Source: an uncultured Mollicutes bacterium (GTDB lineage: Bacteria > Bacillota_I > Bacilli_A > ML615J-28 > CAG-313). From it: a DNA stretch of 10,326 bases. Under the pieces are notes generated by a model, which saw only the letters and a program-made list of their open reading frames with translations, ran no database searches and was not told the DNA's origin. Numbering within the stretch: position 1 is the stretch's first letter; each line of letters opens with the position of its first letter. A program made the position numbers and the translations under genes. Of this stretch, positions 1 through 7,192 are shown piece after piece. The stretch covers positions 1 to 10,326 of the forward strand of contig UQAI01000054.1 of NCBI GenBank assembly GCA_900538885.1, written 5' to 3'.

Positions 1-31
1 ATAATTATATATAATAAGGAAGGAGGCAACT

Positions 32-1771
32 ATGATTAAAGCGTTTAAACACTTAGGATGGTTTTTTAAAGAGAATTGGTGGCGCTATTTAATTTGTGGT
101 ATATTACTATTAATTGTTTCAATTTTTCCAGTTATACCGGCTAAAGTATTAGGCCTTGCGATTGATGAAATTGCAATGGGAACATTGACGTCTAATAAGT
201 TAGTTTATTATATAATAGGATTATTTTTTATTCCTTTAACTGTTTATATAGTAAATATTTTCTATCACTATATGATTAATGAACTTGGTCATACTTTATC
301 TTTCCAATTAAGAGAAAAGTATCTAAGCCATTTATTTGATATGGATGCTCAAATTTTTGAAGAGTATACCAAAGGGGATTTAATTGCAAGAATGACCAAT
401 GATTTACAAAATTTAACAATTCTTGCAACATCATTTTTACAAAACATTGTATATTATATTGCTTTAATATGCTCTGCTGTTACAATGATGATTATTATAA
501 ATCCTATTCTTACAGTAGCTTCAGTAGCTTTTATGCCTTTTGCTATTTTTATCTTAAATTATTTAAGAAAGAAAAAAAGAGCGTATTATAAAATACACCA
601 TGAGATTTATGCTAATATGACAGAAAGTGTGTTAGAATCAATCGAAAGTGTAAAGGTTGTTAGAGCATATGGTGAAGAGGAAGAAGATTTTAAACGTACC
701 AAGGTTGCGATAGATGCGGATGTAAATTCATGGTGGAAAATCCTAAAATTTGAATCAATGTTTACTCCAATGTTTGAATTAACCTACGCCATTGCTTATT
801 TTATTGCGATATCACTTGGCTGTTATATGGTAGTTTATAGTAAAATAACACCTGGTTCACTTGTTACTTTCTTGCTTTATGTCGCAATGCTTTATAATCC
901 TTTAATTGGTTTAAGTAATATTTTAAATAATATTAGTAATATCTTAATTGCTGATGGAAGATTTTATGAAATAATGGATCGTGCCCCGAAAGTAGTAAAC
1001 GAAGAGTCTCCACTATCAGTTATGAACTTTAAGAAAATAGAATTTAAAGATGTTTCTTTTAAATATCCGTTTGATGATTTTTCTGTTTTAAAAAATATAA
1101 ATTTAACCATTAATTCAGGTGAAACCATCGGTATTGTTGGTCCAACTGGATCAGGCAAATCCACTCTAATAAGACAATTATTAAGAGAATTTAATACCAC
1201 TGGTGGTGAAGTGCTAATTGATGGGGTTAATATTAATCACTATAAAATAGAAGATGTGAGATCACTAGTAGGATATGTACCTCAAAATAATATTCTTTTT
1301 AGAAGGTCAATTGATGATAATATTTTAATAGGTAACCCTCTAGCTAGTAGTGCTGAACTTAATGCAGCTTTATATGTTTCTGACTTTAAAAAAGACTTGC
1401 AAATGCTTCCAGAAGGTGAGCATACACAAGTATCCGAACTTGGTGGTTCATTATCAGGCGGTCAAAGACAGCGTTTATCTATCGCAAGAGCTCTTGTTAA
1501 AAACCCAGAAATATTAATTCTTGATGATTCACTTAGTGCAGTTGATGCATTAACAGAAGCTAATATTATCGAAAAACTAAGAGAAACCAGAAAAGATAAA
1601 ACCAACATTATTGTCGCTCACCGCTTTTCGGCCATTGCGAAAGCAGACAAAATAGTAGTAATGGAAAATGGCAGTATATCATGCATTGGTACTCATAAAG
1701 AGTTAATTAATTATGATAATTGGTATAAAAACCAATATCTAAGGCAAATAAAAGGTGAAATTTATGACTAA
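32..1771 (+). CDS. Heterodimeric ABC exporter subunit with degenerate ATPase site, BmrC/YheI-like
   Basis: This is a 579-residue half-transporter with six membrane helices (about residues 15-310) followed by a nucleotide-binding domain. Visible motifs are Walker A GPTGSGKST (370-378), Q-loop Gln418, signature LSGGQ (474-478), Walker B ending LDDS (Asp498) and H-loop His530. The residue after the Walker B Asp is Asp499, where active ABC ATPases have Glu. This substitution marks the degenerate-site subunit of heterodimeric exporters such as BmrCD, LmrCD and TM287/288, and the length is close to B. subtilis BmrC. The start is the ATG five bases after a perfect AAGGAGG SD (20-26). Its last 8 nt overlap the partner gene, so the two are probably cotranslated. 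The heterodimer would sit in the cytoplasmic membrane and use ATP to export drugs, lipids or peptides; the substrate cannot be read from sequence. The assignment to a heterodimeric exporter is firm, and BmrC orthology is an inference. Confidence 0.93.
   Translation: MIKAFKHLGWFFKENWWRYLICGILLLIVSIFPVIPAKVLGLAIDEIAMGTLTSNKLVYYIIGLFFIPLTVYIVNIFYHYMINELGHTLSFQLREKYLSHLFDMDAQIFEEYTKGDLIARMTNDLQNLTILATSFLQNIVYYIALICSAVTMMIIINPILTVASVAFMPFAIFILNYLRKKKRAYYKIHHEIYANMTESVLESIESVKVVRAYGEEEEDFKRTKVAIDADVNSWWKILKFESMFTPMFELTYAIAYFIAISLGCYMVVYSKITPGSLVTFLLYVAMLYNPLIGLSNILNNISNILIADGRFYEIMDRAPKVVNEESPLSVMNFKKIEFKDVSFKYPFDDFSVLKNINLTINSGETIGIVGPTGSGKSTLIRQLLREFNTTGGEVLIDGVNINHYKIEDVRSLVGYVPQNNILFRRSIDDNILIGNPLASSAELNAALYVSDFKKDLQMLPEGEHTQVSELGGSLSGGQRQRLSIARALVKNPEILILDDSLSAVDALTEANIIEKLRETRKDKTNIIVAHRFSAIAKADKIVVMENGSISCIGTHKELINYDNWYKNQYLRQIKGEIYD
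1751..1757 (+). promoter_or_regulatory. Ribosome binding site that sets the start of the second ABC gene
   Basis: AAAGGTG lies inside the end of the upstream ABC gene. A GTG codon at 1755 is in frame but is part of this SD itself. The ATG at 1764 sits 6 nt downstream, at normal spacing, so 1764 is the better start. Confidence 0.7.
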
Positions 1772-3815
1772 TTATAAGCGTTTATTTAAATTTATTAAGG
1801 GCCGGAAACGATATTTAGTATTAAGTTTAATTATGATTATAATTGTACAAACATTAAACTTTTTATCACCACTAATTGTAAAGGTAATTCTTGATGATTG
1901 CATTATGGGGATTGAATACAACTGGGTTGAAGTTAATAAAAAAACTGATTATACAATAACTTACAATGATAAGTTGTATAAACAAGAAAGACATTTAACT
2001 TCTGATGATCAACAAATTAAAAAAGTAAGTATTGTAATTAGTAAAACTAGCTTTTATTTTGTTGATAGTTCAGTTGTAGAAGGTCACAAAGAAATTGAAA
2101 ATAATCAATTAATTATTACCAATAAAGATGGAACGTATGTCTATGATGTGACAAAATTAACGATGGGAGAGGTTGTCACTTTCTATCAACCAATTTTACA
2201 TACCTTAGTTTTATTTATTGTAATTTTATTTATTAAAAATATTTTAACGATTAGTTGTACATTTATTCAACATTTTTCAACCAATAAAATGGTTAACTGG
2301 CTCGCCCGTGATGGACGTACCGCCGCAATGCGTAGTGTTGAAAGGCTTCCAATAGCTGAGTTTGAAAAAGAACCTGCCGGAAAAACGGCATCGAGAATTA
2401 CTCAAGATGTTGATGGATTAATTATTTTATATCGTCAATTAATTAATCTTTTCGCAAGCGCCTTTTTAAGTTTCACTTTTGCTTATATTGGAATGTTCTA
2501 TCTAGATTATCGCCTAGCTCTTTTAAGTTTCTTAATTTATCCACTTGTTTATGTATGGATTAAATTATTCCTTAAGAAATTAAAGAAAACAGCTGTTAAT
2601 GTTAATGAGGCAAGAAGTATGTTAACGGCCAAAACCAATGAAATAATAAATGGTATTCATATTCTTCAAATCTTTAATTTCAAAAAACAAACAATTGATG
2701 AATTTAACGAAATCAATACGACATATAAAAAGGAACAACTAAAGGAAGTAAAACTTAGTGTAACCCTTGGTTGGAATATGATTAATATAGTACGCTCATT
2801 AATTACAACGCTTGTAGTTTTATACTTTGGATTACAAAATTTAACTTTTGCAGGAATTACTATTACTGCGGGTTTAATTTATGCGTATAATGAATATTTA
2901 TTAAAAATTATTGATCCAATTGTTATAGTCTTTACACAAATTGGTGAATTTCAGCATTCACATGTAAGAATTGAAAGAATTCATAAATTAATTGAAGCGC
3001 CACTAGAAGATGATACAAAATATGATATTCCAAGATATAAAGGTGATGTCAAGTTTGATAATGTATGGTTTAGTTATGTTCCTAATGAATATGTTTTAAA
3101 AGGAGTAAGCTTTGACATTAAAGCTGGACAAATGGTCGGTCTTGTAGGTCATACTGGTAGTGGTAAAACTTCACTTATGAATTTACTTTTAAGATTTTAT
3201 GATTTAGATCCAAACCAAAGCATACCATGTGGTAAAATTTATGTTGATGGCATTGATATTACAACGCTTCCTAAACGAACATATCGTGAACATATTGGTA
3301 TTGTTTTACAAGAACCAGTTTTAATAAGAGGTACTATCGCAAGTAATATTCGCTTTGGTAAAGAAAATATAAGTGATGAAGAAATTGAACAAATTTTAAT
3401 CTCTATTGGGGGCGAAAAGATTATTAAAAAGTTCCCTAATGGTATTAACCAAAAGATAACAAGAGCAGGAGATAACTTAAGTGCTGGTGAAAAACAAATT
3501 ATTTCACTCGCAAGAGCCATTCTTTATAATCCTTCAATTATCATTATGGATGAGGCAACTTCTCACATTGATACGGAAACTGAAGAAATGATTAAAAAGG
3601 CATTAAGTGTGGCGTGTAAAGATCGTACAGTTATTATTATTGCCCACCGTTTATCAACAATCTTTAATGCGGATAATATCATTGTTCTAGATCATGGTGA
3701 AAAGAAAGAAGAAGGAACTCATGAAGAACTAGTTAAAGCCAATGGTTATTATGCTAATATTTATCGTGCTCAAGTTGCGAATGTAACAATGATTAAAAAT
3801 CAATCACTTGAATAA
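1764..3815 (+). CDS. Heterodimeric ABC exporter catalytic subunit with extracellular insert, BmrD/YheH-like
   Basis: This 683-residue partner half-transporter starts at ATG 1764, overlapping the previous gene by 8 nt; an in-frame GTG at 1755 would add three residues but lies in the SD. It carries Walker A GHTGSGKTS (462-470), signature LSAGE (572-576), Walker B ending MDEAT (Asp596, catalytic Glu597) and H-loop His628. The signature departs from LSGGQ. In a heterodimer it faces the partner's Walker A/B, which has the Asp substitution, so both defects fall in the same ATP site and the other site stays consensus. Between helix 1 and helix 2 is a polar stretch of about 90 residues (roughly 46-135). 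B. subtilis BmrD (about 673 residues) has an extracellular domain at this place, so the length, insert and asymmetry all support a BmrCD-like multidrug or lipid exporter. The substrate is unknown. Confidence 0.93.
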   Translation: MTNYKRLFKFIKGRKRYLVLSLIMIIIVQTLNFLSPLIVKVILDDCIMGIEYNWVEVNKKTDYTITYNDKLYKQERHLTSDDQQIKKVSIVISKTSFYFVDSSVVEGHKEIENNQLIITNKDGTYVYDVTKLTMGEVVTFYQPILHTLVLFIVILFIKNILTISCTFIQHFSTNKMVNWLARDGRTAAMRSVERLPIAEFEKEPAGKTASRITQDVDGLIILYRQLINLFASAFLSFTFAYIGMFYLDYRLALLSFLIYPLVYVWIKLFLKKLKKTAVNVNEARSMLTAKTNEIINGIHILQIFNFKKQTIDEFNEINTTYKKEQLKEVKLSVTLGWNMINIVRSLITTLVVLYFGLQNLTFAGITITAGLIYAYNEYLLKIIDPIVIVFTQIGEFQHSHVRIERIHKLIEAPLEDDTKYDIPRYKGDVKFDNVWFSYVPNEYVLKGVSFDIKAGQMVGLVGHTGSGKTSLMNLLLRFYDLDPNQSIPCGKIYVDGIDITTLPKRTYREHIGIVLQEPVLIRGTIASNIRFGKENISDEEIEQILISIGGEKIIKKFPNGINQKITRAGDNLSAGEKQIISLARAILYNPSIIIMDEATSHIDTETEEMIKKALSVACKDRTVIIIAHRLSTIFNADNIIVLDHGEKKEEGTHEELVKANGYYANIYRAQVANVTMIKNQSLE

Positions 3816-3822
3816 CTAGATA

Positions 3823-3877
3823 TCAAACTAAACAATTAGTTAAAAGAGAGAGTTTGAAATTTTATCAAACCCTTTTT
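3823..3877 (+). promoter_or_regulatory. Possible attenuator-like alternative RNA pairings after the ABC operon
   Basis: Four short segments can pair in exclusive ways. AACTAA (3826-3831) pairs with TTAGTT (3836-3841) and GTTTGA (3852-3857) pairs with TCAAAC (3865-3870), which is the terminator. Alternatively TCAAACT (3823-3829) pairs with AGTTTGA (3851-3857) over 7 bp, which would break both hairpins. The stems are short and AT-rich, so this may be chance. No leader peptide is evident. Confidence 0.25.
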
Positions 3878-3882
3878 CTTTT
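3846..3882 (+). terminator. Intrinsic terminator of the ABC exporter operon
   Basis: A 6-bp perfect stem GTTTGA/TCAAAC (3852-3857 and 3865-3870) has a 7-nt loop and can extend outward with G-C, A-T and wobble pairs after one mismatch. It is followed by T5-C-T4 (3873-3882). It begins 31-37 nt after the ABC stop codon and lies before the next promoter. Confidence 0.7.
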
Positions 3883-3898
3883 ATTTCCTTCGAAAGTA

Positions 3899-3907
3899 TG
3901 ATATAAT
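3899..3907 (+). promoter_or_regulatory. Extended -10 promoter of the lipoprotein operon
   Basis: TGATATAAT is a perfect TGnTATAAT extended -10 element for the housekeeping sigma factor. At 17-bp spacing the -35 position reads TTTTAT (3879-3884), which is poor, as is common when the TG extension is present. Transcription would begin near 3914, leaving a leader of only about 14 nt before the ATG at 3928. Confidence 0.7.
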
Positions 3908-3917
3908 ATTTTTGAGT

Positions 3918-3924
3918 GAGGTGG
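3918..3924 (+). promoter_or_regulatory. Ribosome binding site that sets the start of the GH18 lipoprotein
   Basis: GAGGTGG lies 3 nt before ATG 3928. An in-frame GTG at 3916 overlaps this SD and would put extra residues (MRWI) ahead of a complete lipoprotein signal peptide, so 3928 is preferred. Confidence 0.65.
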
Positions 3925-3927
3925 ATT

Positions 3928-6618
3928 ATGAGAAAATATTTAGTTATTTGCTTTATGATATTATTCTTACTTGTTGGGTGTGTTGATGAAAATAAGAAAG
4001 AATACAAATTAATCCTTAATTTAAATAATGGAAGTGGTGAACAAATAATCGAAGAATTAGATGAACCAACAAGTGTTGACTTAGTTACCCCAACTAGAGA
4101 TGGTTATGATTTTGTTGGTTGGAAATGTGATGGAAACATTTTGACAGAATCTACAATTTACGTGGATAAAGTTATTACTTTAAATGCCGTTTGGAATGGT
4201 AAAGAATACCAAGTAACATTAATCGATGAATTAGATGGTTACAAAAATGAAATGAAAGTTAAATATGGTGATATGCTTTCATTAACTGATAGAAAATATC
4301 CGGGATACAAGTTTTTAGGATGGTATAAAGAGACAGAACTTGTTGAAGGTGGTGTTTATGATTATTTAGAAGATATAACACTATATGCTAGATATGAAAA
4401 AAATACATATAGTATTAGTTATTATGTAGATGGTGAAATATATGAAACCGTAGATGTTTTATATGATGATTATGTGAAACATCTAGATGTAGAGAAAAAG
4501 GGTTATCGTTTTATTGGTTGGTATCTTGACAATGTAAGAGTTAGTAATGGTAAGTACCAATATACTAGTGATATAACTTTGACAGCTAAATTTGAACAAG
4601 AAACATACATTATTAATTTTATAGACGGAAATAAAGAAGTACAACAACCAATATATGTTAAGTATTTAGAGAACATAGCGCTTCCAGTCATGAGTAAAAC
4701 AGGTTATACATTCCTTGGTTGGTATGACGGGGAACAAAAAATAGAAGATGGCCCATATCTTGGAACTTACAGTATGTCACTATATACTAAATGGACACCT
4801 AATACTTATTATATAACGTTTATGAGTGATGGCGAAGAAGTACTAGAACCGTTAGAAGTAAAATATAACACTAGTTTTGAACTTCCAAGTTTTAACAAAG
4901 ATGGAAGTACATTCCTTGGTTGGTATTATAATGAAAATATTTTAGAAGATGGTAAGTATTTATATTTACATGATATCACGGTTGTAGCGAATTGGAAAGA
5001 TGGTATCACTAAGTCTTATATTGGAAAAATAGATGTTACCTTATTTAATACTCAAACTGCAAGATATGATGAAGTTTCAATATTTGATTCAAGCACCAAC
5101 ATTACCGCAAGCCGTTATTGGCATAAATATGCCATTGTTAAGGAAAAAGATTACTATAAGATTTCTGGAATTGCTGGTAGTGGTGAGCCGTTAAGTACCT
5201 TAGGAAGTTATGATTATGTAATTTTAGCTTATACTGACTACGCTAAATATAGTGAGTTTGTTAATATTGGCTTAAACATTGGTGACATTGTTGAATTTAG
5301 TGTTGATCCAACCCACTTCGTAAAAGGATCAATAAATGTTACGGTTTCATGTTATAATACTCTTTATCCAGATCCAGATAAAAATGAGTTTATTAATTAT
5401 TTAAATAGTTTATATGGAAATATCACTTCTCTTGATAATGACATTAATCTTGTAAAATCATATTTAGGTCATCAAATTATTTGGAAGACTAGTAATAAAA
5501 ATGTAATAACATCAAGTGGTAAATACACTAAACCAGCAGTTACAAGAAATGTAACTTTAACCGCTATAGTTAATAAAAAAGAAATTTATAATTTTACAGT
5601 TAAGGTTAAAGGTGATAAAGAACAAAGTGAGGCACTCGCTACAGGCTATTTCTATACAAGATTTAGTGATTCTACTGAAGATACTTTTAAAAACTTAGAT
5701 ATTGCATATATTAGTTTTGCCTATGTTAATAGTAATGGTGAGTTTACTAATATGAGTGAAACATCAACTTTTCTTAAAAATTTATTAAGCAATATTGTTC
5801 CAAAAGCTAGAAAGGCAGGAACTAAAATTGTTATTTCGATAAATCAAGAAAATCATGAATTTGGAACTATTGCGGGTGATGCTACATTAAGAAAAACTTT
5901 CGCAAATAATATTGTAAAAATGCTAAATAAATATGAATTTGATGGAATTGACATTGACTGGGAAACCCCAACAACAGCTGAAGCACCAACATTTACACTA
6001 CTTATGAAAGAAATATATGAAACAGTCAAGGCTAACAATCCGTCTCATTTAGTTACCGCCGCAATAGGTGGTGGTAGATGGCAACCTCCAAAATATGACT
6101 TACAAAATTCAAGTCAATATCTAGATTATATTAATTTAATGACTTATAGTATGGTATCAAGAAATGGACAATTTCACAATGCTTTATATAAATCAAGCAA
6201 AGGTTATACTTTGAGTAGTTGTTCAATTGAAGAAAGTATTGAAATATATGATTCATATAATGTTCCTCGTGATAAAATATTAATTGGTTTAGCCTTTTAT
6301 GGTATTAAACAAACGGGCTCTAAAGGAGTGGGAACGGCATGTGTATCTAGTTCATCTTATACTTACCGGGGAATTTATCATGACTATTTAGAAAATCCAA
6401 GAGAAGGAGTGGAAATATGTTTTGATGAAGAAACGGCCTCACCGTATATTTATGATGCAATTAATGGTGTGTTTATTTCATATGAAAATGAACTTTCCAT
6501 TGCAAAAAAATGTGATTATGTTAATTCATTAGGCCTTGCGGGGGTAATGTACTGGCAGGATGGACATGATTATAATGATGTTTTACTTGATGCGATTAAA
6601 ACAAATATTAAAAAATAA
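3928..6618 (+). CDS. Surface lipoprotein with five Listeria-Bacteroides repeats, Ig-like domain and GH18 glycosidase domain
   Basis: From ATG 3928 this is 896 residues. A lipoprotein signal peptide ends in lipobox LVGC, so Cys18 would be lipidated and the protein anchored outside the membrane. Five repeats of about 67 residues (26-92, 94-158, 161-224, 227-291, 294-357) each carry a G-Y-x-F-x-G-W core (weaker in the fifth) and resemble the Flg_new/InlB B-repeat family. Residues 360-477 are a beta-rich domain I do not recognise. Residues about 480-565 resemble an atypical bacterial Ig-like domain (WKTSN then G-K-Y-T-x-P). The GH18 domain spans about 572-896 with DGIDIDWE at 672-679, so the DxxDxDxE signature is complete and Glu679 is the predicted acid/base. 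The C-terminal Trp876 in MYW is also kept. The usual MxYD motif reads MTYS (738-741), lacking its Asp. GH18 enzymes cut chitin, N-glycan cores or peptidoglycan beta-1,4-GlcNAc linkages; the substrate here is open. It is first in an operon with the next lipoprotein. Confidence 0.9.
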   Translation: MRKYLVICFMILFLLVGCVDENKKEYKLILNLNNGSGEQIIEELDEPTSVDLVTPTRDGYDFVGWKCDGNILTESTIYVDKVITLNAVWNGKEYQVTLIDELDGYKNEMKVKYGDMLSLTDRKYPGYKFLGWYKETELVEGGVYDYLEDITLYARYEKNTYSISYYVDGEIYETVDVLYDDYVKHLDVEKKGYRFIGWYLDNVRVSNGKYQYTSDITLTAKFEQETYIINFIDGNKEVQQPIYVKYLENIALPVMSKTGYTFLGWYDGEQKIEDGPYLGTYSMSLYTKWTPNTYYITFMSDGEEVLEPLEVKYNTSFELPSFNKDGSTFLGWYYNENILEDGKYLYLHDITVVANWKDGITKSYIGKIDVTLFNTQTARYDEVSIFDSSTNITASRYWHKYAIVKEKDYYKISGIAGSGEPLSTLGSYDYVILAYTDYAKYSEFVNIGLNIGDIVEFSVDPTHFVKGSINVTVSCYNTLYPDPDKNEFINYLNSLYGNITSLDNDINLVKSYLGHQIIWKTSNKNVITSSGKYTKPAVTRNVTLTAIVNKKEIYNFTVKVKGDKEQSEALATGYFYTRFSDSTEDTFKNLDIAYISFAYVNSNGEFTNMSETSTFLKNLLSNIVPKARKAGTKIVISINQENHEFGTIAGDATLRKTFANNIVKMLNKYEFDGIDIDWETPTTAEAPTFTLLMKEIYETVKANNPSHLVTAAIGGGRWQPPKYDLQNSSQYLDYINLMTYSMVSRNGQFHNALYKSSKGYTLSSCSIEESIEIYDSYNVPRDKILIGLAFYGIKQTGSKGVGTACVSSSSYTYRGIYHDYLENPREGVEICFDEETASPYIYDAINGVFISYENELSIAKKCDYVNSLGLAGVMYWQDGHDYNDVLLDAIKTNIKK
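4003..4998 (+). repeat. Five tandem ~200-bp coding repeats (Flg_new/InlB-type)
   Basis: The repeats are evident at protein level through an aromatic start (Y-x-[IVL]-x-[FLY]), a central G-Y-x-F-x-G-W motif and a closing hydrophobic strand before the next unit. DNA similarity is mostly decayed, but repeats 4 and 5 share an identical 19-nt segment at 4707-4725 and 4908-4926, exactly 67 codons apart. Such repeats are usually extracellular stalk or adhesive modules. Confidence 0.85.
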
Positions 6619-6629
6619 GGAGATAAAAA

Positions 6630-7085
6630 ATGAAAAAGATAATTTTAACAATTAGTATTTTAATTACTACCTTAGTTTTATTTGTCGGTTGTGAACAAAT
6701 TAAACAAGCAATTAGCGATACAGCCGCTCCACAAATTGAAAGTAAGGTTAATGAAATGTTAGGACTTAGTGATAATGATAAACAATTTAAATTACCTGAA
6801 GCTAAACGTTATGAAGGTTTTTCCATTAACACAAGTGAAGAAAAAGATACTTACAAAGTTGATGTGATTGAACCTAAGGTAAGCTTTATAGATTATGCGG
6901 AAGAATTAAATGAAACGCTTGGTGGTAATTTTACAAGAGCGGAAATTGAAGCAGGTGCTGAACAGGAAAGCTGGACCTTTAAAGAAGATGGCCAAGAGTA
7001 TATTGTTTATTTTCAAGAATTTAAAGATGATGGTGGTAACATCACAAAATGGGAAATTCAAGTAGAAATTAAACATCAAAATTAA
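6630..7085 (+). CDS. Small lipoprotein of unknown function
   Basis: This 151-residue protein begins with a lipoprotein signal peptide: MKK, a hydrophobic stretch, then lipobox FVGC with Cys21 as the lipidation site. The mature part of about 130 residues starts with a predicted helix (22-45). A polar, acidic, probably beta-rich domain follows, with no cysteine after Cys21 and no catalytic motif I can name. An AAGGAG SD overlaps the stop codon of the GH18 lipoprotein gene, and the gap is 11 nt, so the two are surely cotranscribed. The function is not recognised. From context it could bind the same glycan as the GH18 protein, act as a partner or chaperone of it, or inhibit a glycosidase; none of these has direct support. 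Confidence 0.85.
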   Translation: MKKIILTISILITTLVLFVGCEQIKQAISDTAAPQIESKVNEMLGLSDNDKQFKLPEAKRYEGFSINTSEEKDTYKVDVIEPKVSFIDYAEELNETLGGNFTRAEIEAGAEQESWTFKEDGQEYIVYFQEFKDDGGNITKWEIQVEIKHQN

Positions 7086-7090
7086 AAAGC

Positions 7091-7128
7091 AAAAGAAATA
7101 GAAATTAAATTTTCTATTTCTTTTATTA
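7091..7128 (+). terminator. Terminator of the lipoprotein operon
   Basis: A perfect 14-bp stem (7091-7104 and 7111-7124) with loop TTAAAT begins 6 nt after the small lipoprotein stop. Only two pairs are G-C, and the U-rich tail is formed by the 3' arm ending CTTTT followed by ATTATT. This is a weaker thermodynamic case than the terminator at the end of the window. Confidence 0.6.
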
Positions 7129-7141
7129 TTAGTTAAAAATG

Positions 7142-7150
7142 TGGTATAAT
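7142..7150 (+). promoter_or_regulatory. Extended -10 promoter of the GNAT operon
   Basis: TGGTATAAT is a perfect TGnTATAAT element. The -35 position at 17-bp spacing reads TTTATT (7122-7127), overlapping the preceding terminator. The predicted start near 7157 gives a leader of about 36 nt. Confidence 0.7.
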
Positions 7151-7179
7151 TATTACTATAAAAACGTTAGTAAATAAAA

Positions 7180-7186
7180 GTGAGGT
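7180..7186 (+). promoter_or_regulatory. Ribosome binding site that sets the start of the GNAT gene
   Basis: GTGAGGT directly abuts an ATG at 7187, too close for initiation. The in-frame ATG at 7193 is 6 nt away and fits, so the first two possible residues (MS) are probably not translated. Confidence 0.65.
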
Positions 7187-7192
7187 ATGAGT

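Noticed and set aside
10..15. TATAAT just before the first ABC gene, possible -10 box
   Set aside because: Transcription from it would start inside or next to the SD (20-26), leaving almost no leader. The region is simply AT-rich and the true promoter probably lies upstream of the window.
964..1200. Minus-strand open frame of 78 codons inside the first ABC gene
   Set aside because: It lies opposite the conserved nucleotide-binding domain and has no SD or recognisable motif, so it is a shadow.
3239..3520. Minus-strand open frame of 93 codons inside the second ABC gene
   Set aside because: It is antisense to the conserved ATPase region and its composition looks like a reverse reading of the ABC motifs.
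4503..4691. Minus-strand open frame inside the lipoprotein repeat region
   Set aside because: It has no SD or known motif and overlaps a strongly supported coding region.
4003..4998. Tandem repeats as a possible CRISPR array or mobile element
   Set aside because: The period is 67 codons with frame kept and the conservation is at protein level, so these are protein domain repeats.
5853..6038. Minus-strand open frame opposite the GH18 catalytic motif
   Set aside because: It is antisense to the most conserved part of the GH18 domain and has no support of its own.
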